This document shows, piece after piece, positions 39,257-52,430 of a DNA stretch of 64,000 nt (within the stretch, counting starts at the first letter, position 1; each line of letters opens with the position of its first letter). The notes beneath the pieces were generated by a model. The model was not told the origin of the DNA, searched no databases, and worked only from the letters and a program-made list of their open reading frames with translations. The position numbers and the translations under genes are program-made. Location: the NCBI RefSeq assembly GCF_001640805.2, contig NC_066852.1, positions 10,710,194-10,774,193 on the forward strand, written 5' to 3'. The DNA comes from Lates calcarifer (lineage: Eukaryota > Chordata > Actinopteri > Centropomidae).

Positions 39257-42200
39257 TCATTGCCTCTATCTGACGGCTAGGCTGGAGCAGCGTCTGCCCA
39301 GTCATGCGGGGCCCTGCCAATAGATTCAGCAGACTATGGTAATGAGCCTGAAAGGATTCCCAAGCTCAGTGCTGTCACTTTGACGACTCCAAAATTAACA
39401 CCGGGCTGGAAATTCTCAACACCTACTGTAATAACATTCAAGATAGAAGGAATATGTCTTCGGTAATGCAGGTACAAGAAAATTAATGTAACCCCTCTTG
39501 TCAAATGTAATTAGAATCATAGTGGCACAGATATGGCGCAATGAATGTTTTGAAAGGGTGAGGCAAGAAATTATTGCTGGAGTGAGAAACTCTATTTTTG
39601 CCCTGATAACAGTATTCTGTGTGCCTTTTCAGAGGCGATTGTTAAGATGTGGTTTTCTGTGCTTAAGTATAATAGCATGGTGGGCTAGATGGGCTCATAT
39701 GCAAAAGAATAAATCATGCATTTACACAGCAGCACATACACAAAGGCAAACACACACACTGCCAAGCAAGATGCTATGGCAAGGACACACATGAGCATTC
39801 AAACAAAGCTAGAGAATTAGCATTTCCTCTCACACGCACAAACGTAAACCTTTCATGGAGTGTGTGACATGTTGTCCCGTTCTTTCACATCCACATCTCT
39901 GTTCAGCATTCCTCCTCCTTCTCCTCTTCCTCCTCCTCCTCTCGCTGCATACCCCTCCCTCTCCTTGACCTTCTCTTTTCATTAGTCAGAGTGTGTCTCA
40001 TGCCTCTGAGCATGCTGATAGTGCACTGCTCCAAGGCTGCATTTATCAAGATGATAAAGCACTCCCAGACAACAGCCAAGTATCTCAAGGCTAGTGGCCG
40101 CGGTACCTGACAAGTGACAACAAGTCACACAAACAGCTCCACCTTCATCCTCCTCCTGATCACCCCCACCCAACCCCCCCTCCTCCCACTAGGAGCCGTA
40201 CGCCACACTTAGTTGGTCACAGGTTGTTGCCTTATGTCACACGAGCCCCTAATGAGAAGTTAAGTGCAGATAAAGGCGGGTGACTGCACAAGACAACAGA
40301 TCTGCCCCCACCTACGCATTCACACACTTTCCCCACACACACACAAACTGCTCACAGCACACAATGTGTCTGGGTTCAGCGACATCCTGTTAAACCATGC
40401 AGGCCCTGAGTCACAGAAATGCAAGTCTCGCCACTTTGGCTTCAGCTTTGATCTTTGCCGGCTGTTCACCTCACTTTCCTCAATTCTGTTTTCCACTTTC
40501 TGCCATAAAAGTGCTTTCTGCCTTGAGAGAGCAAGGGGTCTCCAGCCGGCGATCGGCGTTCAGCCCTCACAAACTTGACAGCTGAGATGATGGGAAAGTT
40601 ACGTTATTCTCTTCAAAAAGTGTTAGCAATTACTCTAATGGAAGGCAGTGGGCGAATTTGACAACTGCATTTTGCCTTTCTTCCCTTGCTATTTTTTTTT
40701 CTAGTCACCATTAATTTTCATTTGGATTTTATTATTATATTAAAACACATGTTCAATTAAAGTGAAAAACTGTATTGTTCTTTAAGTCATTATTAATCAA
40801 AAGGCTCAAAGGCAGTTTTACTTTATTGCAACAGAGTTTAAATTCTTTTGTTCCTTCAAGCTAAAATGTGCCTCTTGCTCTGCCTTCCTCCCTCTTGCAC
40901 TCTCTCTCTCTCCTACACACACATTAATGAAGTGACAGTAGAAGGAATGAAGGAAATTTAAGCTATCCAGCTTTTCAGCATTGCTGTTCTGTACACTGAC
41001 ATTCTTTGTATTGCACTTTAAACATAATCAGACCTTTTACATCTGTGACACTGCAAACCAGCAGTGACATTGCTGCTACACTGCAACATTAACTGTTCAT
41101 AGAGTATACAGTTAGTGTTACTTCCTTGACATGCACAAAGAAATTTGTTGGAAATCTTCCTCCTGTACAATTAAGATAAACAGAGCATAGCTTATGTTTT
41201 CAAATAGGTTTCAAATAAGTATAGTTTTCCATAAAAGAATACACACGTTACTATCAACATTAATTGCCGTAAAAGGAGACAGCTTGAGATTGGACGCCTC
41301 GACAAAATATATTTGAGATGGCTCAGTCTTACATATATCTTGTTGTAGAAGCGTACTGGTGCACACTGCTGAGGGTTGTGTGATAATGGCTGTACTGGAG
41401 TAATGGAGGACCTCTCTGAAGTGTTTCTGAAATACCAAATGTCAAGGAGGATGGATGGCCATTCTATTAAATTTTTTTTCCCCACATTCTCCAAGGGCTG
41501 CCAGGTTAACAAATCATTTTGAAAATGTGCTGCTGTTTGACTGACGGCTGTTGACACATTATTTCATACATTATTTGTGTTGGGCTTTGTTTCTTTGTTT
41601 TGGTTTGTGATTTTGTTGTTGTTTTTAAAGCATGACTGTATTTTAAAACATAAATCAGACTAGCACTTGGCACTTGAAGCCCTTTCATCTTGATGGTTTC
41701 ACTTCACCAAAGAACTGTTCAAGTTATCAAAGGTCCTCGTATTGGAGAATGTAATCACTGTAATCTAGTGTGTGTAATAATTGCACACCTACATAAAAAA
41801 AGGAAAATCAATCTCTTCATGCCGGCCCTGAAAAAGGTTTTTATTTTTACAGCATTATCAGTTATTTATACTTCTACTGAATCAGTTCCATGAAGGGACA
41901 CCAGAACTTTATGCTCACTTTGAGTTTAAGAGAAAGAAAAATCAATGCCAAAGTTATAGCCAAATATTAAACAACAATCCTCACCACTACTAACTGCAAA
42001 TTTATATTTTACTGTTCAAAAACATTTGGGTCTTCTATGTTTTTAGGCTTAAGTTCATGTTTGCCATAAGGCTTCCAGTGCATCTCCTATATAGACACTG
42101 CTTTCCAGCCCTGCTCTGTCATAGCTTTTTTTCACCACAAGGTTGTTTCTGTATTCTTGATCATATCTCTCGGTAGATGCTTAACTCTCACCTTTGTCAG

Positions 42201-42538
42201 CCCTATGCTGCATGAGAACTGTCATCAAAGACTATAAAACCTCTCTCAAACAGTTCCAAGGCAATATCTCAGAGTTTGTGACCATTGCTGTATTTCCTTT
42301 AACATCTGTGCATATTTACAGTTTTATGATAAGTTCACTCTGACATCTCAACAGAAAACATTTCATTCTTTGTGGTGGTGGTGTGTACTTGACACTGGCA
42401 GCTACATTCATTTATTTCATGCTTCACTATTTCTTTTAATGTTCCTCTGCTCTGTAAGTACTTGGATTCTTAATGGCCTCCTCCTTGTGTTAGGCTCTAT
42501 GTAACAGTCAACAGGACCATGATCTGGAGCCCTTTTTT

Positions 42539-42557
42539 GTGTGTGTGTGTGTGTGTA
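42539..42557. repeat. (GT)n microsatellite
   Basis: A short perfect GT run of about nine units. Confidence 0.85.
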
Positions 42558-43289
42558 CCTGTGTCTTCTCCTTTTTATTTTCTCCTCCTCCCTTATTCAA
42601 AACATAAACTACTCAGAGCTCAGTTGGCTCCCATGAGGCCACTGGGCTCCTTTCTTGTACTGTAATCATGACACTGACATGATGGCAAGATTCAAAACGA
42701 CTGAGTAAACATCATTAAAGAAAACCTTTCGTCCAATTGCAGCAACCAGATTTTTTTTATTTATTTTTTTTTTAATGAGATGAACACAGAAATGCAGGAA
42801 AGTTTTGTCTTATGAAGTACACAAACAAATAGTTTCTTTTAAGTGACTTCTTCTCTTGTCATAATTTAAGTGACATTATTATGTGGAATGTAATAAAACC
42901 AGCTAAAATGAGTGTCATGTGTCAACACAGAGATTAGATGTCAGGGGCAAAAAAAAATTCTATTTCCTTCATACACATTGCTTTGCTTGCCCTTCACATT
43001 AAAAGCTGATTTTTCGATGATAGCTATTTTAGTGTCTGTATTTCTTTCATCCTGCATAAACCACTGGCTAAATAAACAATATTAACAATTATCCTTACAA
43101 TGAAATGCACTATGTGAGCCCACCACTGTTACCCAGGGACATAACATTTCCACTGATTGATTTATTTTTAGTTCTGCCTTGTTGATTTTCTCAGAGGTCT
43201 GCATCTCATTGCTGGATATATGACATTACACAGATCACTGGTAAGTGATTATTGTTTGCAAATAACAACAGCCCTTGTGCAATATTTAT

Positions 43290-43500
43290 AGGAGGAACAC
43301 TGGTCTAGGTTTGAATGCTAAGTCCTCCCTCAACAGGCAATGTCTGTGTGCCCTTGAGCAAACCACTTCACACCCAGCCCCCTGCAGCAAAGTAGCAGAA
43401 AGCGTAATTGTTGTAAGAAGCTCCCAGGCGTGATTGGTGTTGTTAACAAAAACCCAGCATGGCTCAGAAAATATAACCTTCTGAAAAAAAAAAAAAAAAA
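43290..43500 (+). mobile_element. Decayed tRNA-derived SINE with A-rich tail
   Basis: A B-box-like GGTTTGAATG at 43308-43317 is followed by GTGTGCCCTTGAGCA at 43347-43361 and 'ccacttcacacccagccccc', a series typical of fish tRNA-SINE bodies ('tccttgagcaagacacttaacc'). A run of about 17 A ends at 43500. The A box is not clear. It is old and probably truncated. Confidence 0.5.
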
Positions 43501-43910
43501 CACTGTGAAATTAAAAAGGCTGCAATTCCATTCAGAATTTCGCCTGCACACAGCTGATGGTGCCTGGCTCAGGCCGTGACCTAGTGCAGGTTGACTTTGA
43601 CCTCTCTGAATGGCTTCAGCTGTAAAGGGCTAAGCAGCTTAGGGGCAATTGCTCTGCTCTTGCCTGGGCTCACTTCTGCTGAAACGGTTCGAGCTTATTT
43701 AGCTCTGACCTTTACTGAACTTTGGCAAAGTTTCTTCATGAAAAATGTATCGATATTTGTCATCACCTGCTCCCAAAACAGTCAAAAAGAAAACATAATG
43801 TTGTGGTTTTTATTTCTCAGATATTCACTCTTGTTTCCCAGTGTTTCTAATGTCCAGCTTACATGAGTTAATCCAGGCTAGTTGAGACACATCGTGGGCA
43901 ATTTATTGGT

Positions 43911-44010
43911 ATTGCTCAAGGATAATTCAATGTGCAGGAGCAAGGGATCAAATGACTAACTCCATGATTAACGGTCAGCCCTCTGCAACACTGACTCACA
44001 GAGGCCCCAC
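43911..44010 (-). mobile_element. Decayed tRNA-derived SINE, reverse orientation
   Basis: Read on the plus strand it shows 'ttgctcaaggataattcaatgtg', then 'gcaagggatcaaatgac' (a reversed, eroded B box), 'ttaacggtcagccctctgc' and 'gaggcccc'. This order matches the reverse complement of common teleost SINE bodies. It lies about 410 bp from the forward copy at 43290-43500, so the two form an inverted pair. Confidence 0.5.
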
Positions 44011-47000
44011 TGACATATAAGTATTGTTGAATGACTCTTCATACAGAGATAGGTTACAGTATGATTATTTCAATATAATCTTATACTGGGTTTGACCGAT
44101 CCACTGAGTATAACTTAGCAAATGTGTACTCTTGCTGAAGCATAAAACAGATTTTGTGATGCCACTGCTTTATGTCATCTGTGTGTATTCACTGGTACAA
44201 ATGTATCTTGGGTCACGTTAACTGAATTATTTCATATGATTAAATCAAATGATTTACTATGACCCTCTCCACAGCTCTGCATGTGATTCTCAACACTGTA
44301 TTTATTCCACCTAACACACAAGTCACAAAAGCTTAGCCATGTTATAACATTTGAACAAGGATGACCCGTTCACACATATTTTGCACTTACACATGTTTAC
44401 TGTAGTGGTTAAGAAAAAAAAAAGGTATTATAGTTAAATATAATAAGTCTGGCAGAGAGCAGGAATATACTTGAATAAATAAATACATGCGTGAATAAAC
44501 AACATATATCTTCAATAAATACACTGACTGACAAGCCTGAGGCAATTCACAGTTATTCACAAGTAATATACAGCTAATACTCACTGAGCAGCTCCTTTGT
44601 CAGAAATATGATAGAAGCGCAACTGGTGTATCTGTTTACAGTGCAAACAAACAAACTCACATTATATATGTGAAAGTCAACAATTTGAATTCAGGGTGGG
44701 AATGGCGATCTGCACCACCATAATAACTATATCATACCATATAGAAGGGCATTTACAGAATGTCTCTACACTGAATGGCTATTACAGAGACAACGCCAAC
44801 CATCAATGGTATCAAAATTGAGAGTGTGGAGCAATAAAGATGTGTTAAATACAATGAGGTTCTCACAGATTTCCACTGAAAGTTAAAACTCTGTTAATAA
44901 ATAAATAATAAAGTACTGATTAAAGATGTATCCCAAATGTCAAAGAACCTTACTAACCCTGTGTAAAAACCAATAGCAAAAAATTCAATAAAGAGTGGGA
45001 TAGTGGCATTTTGAGCTTAGGGCTCAACATTGGGTGGCTGTGCATGGTGCAGCCAGAAGCTGAGAAGTGAGGGGGATGCAGCAAAAGGCAGGTGGAATAA
45101 AGTGACCTGGGGCGAGAGTAGAAGGGGGTGATAATAAGGAATCCATGTGACTGACTCAGAGTGATGGGCTTACCTGGCTATGAATATTTCAGACAGCAGT
45201 GAGGTGTGTTATTACAGCTCAGTGGGAGCACTCACAACATGGGGCAAGACATGTGCCATCGTGAGATAGGACCCTGCACAAAAACGTACACACAAACAAA
45301 TGCAATTTTTTCCGGCATTCAGAAAGAACACATTTCAAATTGCTCATCCACGTTGAATAGCTGAGTAGCAAAATGTTTTCATCAACAAACCAACAACAGT
45401 ATCTTCCACTGACATGCTCCCTTAAATCAATATACCAACTGATCAATAAGCAGGGAAAGGTTTACACACGATGGGAAGCCTAGCTCTGCCAGTAAGAGAG
45501 AGTAAAATAAAACCATGTGCAGCATTTTACTAGAGTTGGAGCAGTCCCACATGCCAAGAAGACGATTAAATAAATATTCTGTTTACATGGACTAGCCACA
45601 CAGGGGTCTGCAAACTAGTCCAGCAAAGCAGCTTCACTCAGCTAGCTAACAACCCAGAGCCTCTGGCCATTCTCATATATTCCGCCCATTATTTCACTAG
45701 CCTCTGCCTCTCAAGCCACCATCCCTTTTTACAAAACAGTGTCTGGAGATGAGACTGACATAGAGTGCTGTAGTGGATGGGCATGTGCTGGTTTACAGTG
45801 CCCTCAAAACAGTAGAGAAATGCACTTTAAATATATCCAGAATGATGGGAGTGTTCACATCAAACAGCTACAGCAGAAATACTGAGAGAAGAATGAGAAA
45901 GAATGTATGGGCAGTGATGGTAATAACTATGTATATAGTTACTATGATCCACTGTTCAAGTAAATGTGACATTCAGCTGAGAACTCCTCTTTACAGCCAT
46001 TACAGTATTTAAGATATTCAGAAACAATTCCTCCTGATGGTGACTTCCCACACTTTCCAACATGGACACCTGAGACAACGACAAAGCCCCGAGCAGGGAA
46101 CAGCAGGTCTTATGCATTATACATTAGCCCTTAGTTATTCATCAGAAAGGACGCATATTAACCTGTGTGCAACCTAGAGAGCACCATTAATATTCAGCAG
46201 GTAGCCCTGTTTGAACAGGTCCAAAAATAAACGGTGTGACTTGTACGTGTGTGTATGTGTGTGTGTGTATGGTAATTACAACGTGTGGTCCCACAGCCAC
46301 ACATATGATCGCAAAATAAACCTTTTACAAAATTTGCAGCTGTGCTTTTATCTTGTCAGTTTGAATCTAGAATAGTAACTATACTACATCATGTAAAGAG
46401 CAGCTGATGAAACCAGTTGAAAATGTTGGTGTGGGGCTGTCTCATAGTATCTCAGTTACACCTGTAGGCCATAACTTAATTACTCAATTACCATTACTCA
46501 ATAATTATTTTGAAATACATTTTGAATACATATTGATTATTAATTATTATTATTTTCAGTGATTTACAGCCATACATAGACTTTCAATGAAAAAGGGATT
46601 GTTTAAAATCACTTTACATGTAACTAGACTGTGTCATAGTTTTATACCTTATACCTTTCTGCTGTATTTGTGTATATAAATAGGGAAGCAAAACTTTTTT
46701 GTAACCTTGAGCTGTTATTAGTGTTATTTTAGTAATATTTTGAGCAAATATCACTGAGGATTTGTAAAGCTGTACTGGCAGTTGTTTGACTTACAGCTGA
46801 GTTTGTTCTGCAAAAAAGGGTCCTGATGCATTTGGGGTAAGTAAAAGATGCTAAACAAAGGCAAAAGTGAATGCAGTCAAATTAACCATAAATATCGTCT
46901 AAAGAAATTTAACATGTATATCTTCTTATGCAGCATACATACATATATGTGTGTAGAAGCCAGATTTGGATACCATCATCTTCTGCTGGGGCTGATGCAG

Positions 47001-48409
47001 GTAACTTGACCCCAGCTAGTAAATAGTATTTGTTGATGGATGAAGCATAAGGAGTATGTCCCCAGTCAGTCCAGGGAATCCAATTAATTATCCTCTGTCT
47101 AAAACTTCTAGGCTATGTCCCCATTTTAGTATGTAATACATTTCTTAGGTCAGTTGTGTAACACATACACATAAAGTGTAATACTACTGAGATGATAAAT
47201 AAGCAAATAAGTTCAAACTGATATTCCTGCAGCAGCCATTTGTGTTTTCACAGATGTTACAGAAATATTTATGTCTCAGTGGAAAGTCTAAACTCAATAT
47301 TTTGCCCTGCGAATTTAATTATTCACTGCATTTCAGGGAGAGCAAAATGATAGTGAGAATCCTGCCAGGGCAACAGAGCTGGAAAAAGTTAATGAAGCTC
47401 ACCTGTCTGGTAGAAATACAATTCTACGGCTGATTCAGTTAGCTTTTGAATTAACATGATGAGCTTTCCATCATGCTGGCAGGCACAGAGCTCATCGGTT
47501 TGAGACCGGGGAGAGATCCTGTGAGGAAGCCGCCGTTTTTTTTGCTAGCATGAATAGCACCTGTAAAATAGCCAAGCAGGTGCACAATCAACCTGTGTGG
47601 AGTGCTCTCGCAGAGCAAATTTTTACACCTGCCAGAATGTAATTTTGGTGGAGCAGCAGGATGCCTTCCACTTTATACACAAATCACACAGGCTTTGTGT
47701 ACAGGTAGGTGTGTGTGTCCTGTGTGTGAGAGAGAGAAAGGCCTTCTCTGTTATGAACAAAGCAAATATTCTACACCAGTTCTTTCAGCACCAGTTTAGC
47801 TTGAAACTGCATTATGATTTGTTTCATAAAAGAATCATATATTGTCAGAATAAAGTTTGATAAAATAGCTTGTTAAAATTGCAATGGATTTTATTCAGAA
47901 TGAGCATCTGCACTTAAGAGTTTAGAGGAAAGGGGCTCCTAACCACCTCCATCCATTCTTAACTTCTTATACTCAACTCTTGTAATGTCCACAACCCTGA
48001 CACTGAACCTACAAAGAAAGTTCCACTTGGTGAAGTTGAAACAAAACAATTCAACATCATTACCACCAGCTATATGTTGTTTGGATATCATGTTTTGCAT
48101 CAGGCTTCTCTCATTACCCAGAAAAGAAGCAGGAGGTCATCTCTCAGTCATGGTTTATTTGTATAAATGGAGCCCTTTGAACACTGAGGGGGAGTGGAGG
48201 AATCACCACAGACAAAAACAGAATTGCAAATATGAAAATTATCTGAACTTTTAAAAAAAACTTTTAAAAATGGTGAGTTTACAGCTGGCTGACTTTTAAA
48301 GTAGCTGCTATCACTCACATAAACAATCCACATCAGCACTAGTATACTGTGTAAGGTAAGCAGCAAAGTAAAGGAGTACTCTAGTGATTTAGTATTGTAT
48401 TCCTATAAC
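44011..48409. other. Intergenic DNA; no gene seen
   Basis: Chance frames only. It includes a GT/GTAT tract at 46245-46270 and AT-rich stretches around 46490-46560. Confidence 0.5.
46245..46270. repeat. (GT)n microsatellite, interrupted
   Basis: GT units interrupted by ACGT and GTAT. Confidence 0.8.
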
Positions 48410-48800
48410 ATTGCAGGGCTCACAAGGGACAGACTAACAAGACAGAGAGTCATGCTACTGAGTACTTAGGCACAGCAGTGCTTTGAGTTAAATGTTAATA
48501 TGTGTTAATATGCTAACATTTGCTTAATAGAACTAAATGTACATTACAGCTAAGGATGATGGGAATGTTATTAGTTTTGCAGGTATTTGGTCATAAAGCT
48601 GTACTGGAGTAATGGAAACGTCAGAGGATATCAGTGTCATTCATATATTTAAGATGTGTGTGTCCAATTTACAAAATTTCATCCCCAGTCCAGACTGAGA
48701 TATCTCATTAACTGCTGGATGGACAAGGTGGTGGACCAACTGAGTGACCGACCGACAGACAGACCAACACTGCCATCCCCAGAGCCATGCCACTAGTATG
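48410..48800 (+). repeat. Teleost dispersed repeat, copy 2
   Basis: Landmarks in order: 'aacaagac' and 'catgctac' near the start, 'gtacttaggcacag' and 'gtgctttgagttaaatg', 'atgctaacatttgct', 'gatgatgggaatgttatt', 'ttgcaggtatttggtcata', 'caaaatttcatccc', and the end 'gaccgaccgacagacagacc' plus 'gccatccccagagccatgcc'. This is close to the consensus of a very frequent fish repeat as I remember it. Both ends carry an 'agccatgct'-type word in opposite orientation. No coding frame is seen. It is less interrupted than copy 1 but lacks most of the internal tandem units. Confidence 0.65.
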
Positions 48801-50204
48801 AATAGTGAACAGAAATCAAAGCATCATCAGCCAGAGATTTACTGGATGCTGCAGTTCACATAATGCACTCAAGCATCTTTCATTAGACTGCCCCTGCCTC
48901 CTTGAGTGCCAGTTTCTTTCAAACCACACCCCCCACTCTATAACTCAGCTGCTCAAGTGTGTCTCAGCCTTGATGACACCATCAGGACTACTGGCTGAAT
49001 ATAGTCCTAATGTCAAGTAAACTGACCTTCACATGTAAAATTGGTGGAGTCCACCTTTAAACAGCTGAGCAGAAATGGTGCTGGTAATGAGGATGAAAAT
49101 CATGACATAATCAATCACAACAATAGTGGGGATCATTTCTAGGTAACAATGTTAGAGTGTGTATCCATGTGTCACACTTAAATCTTCAGGTTTAAAAGAT
49201 TCTCTCTGTCAGAGCAAATCTGACTTATCAGATTTTGGTTGCCCTGGGCAACTAAAATGTCAACCTTTGCATGCAGCTTGAGTCAACTAAAAATAGGAAA
49301 GGCTGGCGTAATATTAGAGAGATTTTATCTATAGCTTAATTCAGAAATGAACTGTGTACCTGATGAATGAATGTGTCTAATAAAGACAAAAAGCTGGAAA
49401 AAGCCTCTTTAATCAGGGCAGGCAGTTAAGTTGCTGCTGTCATGTCAGGAGTGCTGATGCCTGTTGCTACACACGGAACAAACAAACCATGAAGGTGGAG
49501 TTGTGGTGGTGAAGCGTCCCTTTGTGCTTAGTCTTGGCAACAGTAGTGATGTTAAAGATTAACTATGAATTGACACAATTAAAATTCATAACAGACACAG
49601 AAGAGACTTTAGATTTCTACAGAATGATGTCTCACTCTCTTATTGTGCATGTTGTTCAGAGAGCACCAACTCAGCATTAAGAGCAGCATGTGTTGAATGA
49701 GTGGGCCCTTCCCTTCTCTGTTGCCAAGGGAGCTGCAGTGGACATACATGAATAATCTGGAAGAGCTGTGAGCAGGACTTTATCCTCCAGCAGTGCCACC
49801 AGCTCTGGGCAAAGTTGGAGGTGAAGCTAATGCCACTGAAATGTAGCAATGGAGCAAAAGAAGCAGTGGCTTCCCCATCATTAAATTACAGGGAGCAAAC
49901 TCTATAGCTTCAATATCTTCACCTGCCATTTTCTTCTTTCTTTTCTGTTCATTTCTCAGCCTGAATGATGTGATAAAAATCTGGTTTAAAAAAAAAAAAA
50001 AGCTGTTTAATCCTTCAAGAATTTTGCATCTATTCATTCCAATCAAGGGTGAAATTGTGATGTTACCTTTACATGCTTTTTGATTAGTGGGTGAGATTTT
50101 TAGCATGTTTTCAGTCCCTGTCACTGCCTTATAAGATCTTAAGAGGTTAAAGGAAATGGTCAAATCTGTGAAATAGTATTTGAGGTGAACTGTTTATTTT
50201 GAGG

Positions 50205-50206
<2 letters not shown>

Positions 50207-50262
<56 letters not shown>
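50207..50262. repeat. (TA)n microsatellite, about 28 copies
   Basis: A perfect 56-bp TA run, followed by a short tandem of the word ACATTGCA. It can extrude a cruciform and is prone to length change. Confidence 0.95.
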
Positions 50263-50265
<3 letters not shown>

Positions 50266-52239
50266 ATTGCAACATTGCAGTCGCAAAGTTGCAGATCCCG
50301 AGGGGGAGAGTTGAATGACCTGCCAAATCTAATTTCTCACTGTGTGTATTTACCAGAGTAGCTATAGAGGGGGGAAAATGCATTGTGTCAGCGCCTGGCA
50401 GTTCTCTCTGTTGTGGAAGTTCAGTGACCCATTATTTAGTGGTGTGGTATGCACTGTAGTGCATAGCAGCAAAAGTAAGAATCGTAACATTACTTAATGG
50501 CACACTGAGAGATTACACATTTTGGTTATGGTGCAGGCTGGCTGATTGGCCACAACAGAAGGTCATGCTGTATAAGGACTCTAGGTGGACTATCTTGCAG
50601 TATGGATTTGTTTTCCAACAGATCTGAATGTTCCTATCACTCCCTGTTCATTAAAAAAAAATATTGGTCATAATGGTTCTGCAGTGATATTAAAGCCAGA
50701 CTTACTCCAAATATGTGATTTCATAATACCAAGGAGGGTTAAAAGAATGTAACATTAGCTTAACTTTTGAATAACTGATAATTCATCAATACTCATTCTG
50801 TAAAATCTAATTCTGCTTATTCACTGTCATTCACTGAACAAATGTGAAGCCAGTGAATCCCTGGTCTACTCCCTGAGGAGCCCGCCTTGGTGCAAAGGCT
50901 GCTGGAACAAAGCTAGGGAGAATCTGATTTCCGTCCCGTGGACAATGAGGCCCATCACTCAGCATCTGCCATGTAGTACCATGGATCATATTTACACCCA
51001 GACAGCAAATCGGGTCCCCAGGGACGAGCGACGATGCACAGGAAGCGGAGGTCACTTGACCAAACACCAGCCCACGCAGGCCTGTGGCAAGAAAGCAGCA
51101 GCTATACATCATGCCAGAGGCCATCCATCACCCGGACCGTTCGATTTGAGGCAGCCACTTTGAGATTTGCAGCAGCCACGGCCCCTTGAGGAACTAGCTG
51201 GTGACAGAGCCTCCTACATATACACTATATACCTCTCACAGGCTGGACACTTTATACAAAGGTCAGAAATGTCAGGCGGAAAAGTGTCATAACACATATT
51301 TAATTGCGATTATTTTTGTTCGTATTACTCTATCAGCATGGCCAGGCAGTGGCAAGAAACTTGCAACTTTGACATTAAACTAACACAGAAAAAGAGGGTA
51401 TTTATTTTCCTTCTGGCACATGGAAAGATATTGTTTTTGGTTGAGAGAGAACCATATCTAAATAGTGACTGTAGCAATGATCCAGTGGTGCCATGTGCAG
51501 ACTGAGCCCAGTACTGCAAATCGTCTTTTTATGGTGCAATCAGGAAGGATCTGGCAGTGGTTACAGAAGTGTAGCCTAGTTCTGCAATAACTGGAGTATT
51601 TTTGGATCAATGTAAATGAATCCATGAGTGAAAGCAATTTCTGATGTTCCCAAAAAGCATTACACTGAAATTCAGAAGACAGCCTCCTGCATGTCAGCAC
51701 TGAATTCATAACATATGTTAAACGCCAGTCATTTTTAAGTTCTAACAATATTTCAGCACTTGTTTCTTCAGCTTCCATTTGTGGCAATAATATTGTTAGT
51801 GTTACTGTTTCTGCCACAAAGAGGATTTTGCTGAAGCCAAATGCTTTATGTTTGTGCTGGTTCAACAGCGGACATTTTTTCCTGCAAAATCCAATTGCCA
51901 CACAATGTGAGATCCCGCCAAACGTCTCAGCAATCATGTCTCATCAAATTACGCTTTAATGATTTATTAAACATGAAACCAAACATGTGATTATGAACAA
52001 CTCAAAACAGAACGTGAACCTCACTTTACTCATCAAATTGTGTGTCATGTGTAGCAGGGTGTCTGCACTACAGAATATCTGTGTAAAATTAAAGTGAACA
52101 AGAAGGACCTCAATTAAACTGGTCGCAATGCAGCAACAAACACTGGGTATTTATTTTTCAGAGATGTCCAGGTTCATTATTGAGTAGTTAAGCGGTGCTG
52201 ATGTGTTTGCGTTGTGGATATGTCAAACGCATGATTCTT

Positions 52240-52430
52240 GCTGATGCAATGATGCGCGGATGGGAAAATGAAGAGCGGCAGTCAAGCGTTTTAGCCGTAT
52301 TTGGAGAATGTCACTGCGACGCCAGGCTGCCATATGGTTCCGCCTCTGCAATATAAATACACCGAACTTTCACCTTCACCACAGACTTTTCTAAGAAGCC
52401 CTTAAGCTGTATTTTTCAACATGTCTACAG
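52240..52430 (+). promoter_or_regulatory. Candidate isolated TATA-containing promoter-like block
   Basis: CpG-containing sequence leads into CTGCAATATAAATACACCG (a TATA-type word near 52350-52360). An ATG near 52421 opens only an 8-codon frame. There is no gene attached that I can see. It could be a non-coding RNA promoter, an enhancer or chance. Confidence 0.2.

Larger units (their letters stand above)
37191..43280. other. Intergenic DNA; no gene seen
   Basis: It holds T-rich runs near 37340-37365 and 37638-37652, a GT run at 42539-42557, and a CpG-containing block at 39060-39330 with a 36-codon frame (39146-39256). No recognisable protein or RNA gene. Confidence 0.5.

Noticed and set aside
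47480..47530. tRNA-like text 'ctcatcggtttgagaccgggg'
   Set aside because: It lacks a second promoter box and a cloverleaf; not enough for a tRNA or SINE call.
50147..50383. Frame with repeated Ile-Tyr
   Set aside because: It is a translation of the TA microsatellite.
51458..51937. 159-codon open frame on the minus strand
   Set aside because: No recognisable motif, no splice-bounded structure, and a frame of this length is expected about once by chance in 64 kb of six-frame A+T-rich DNA.
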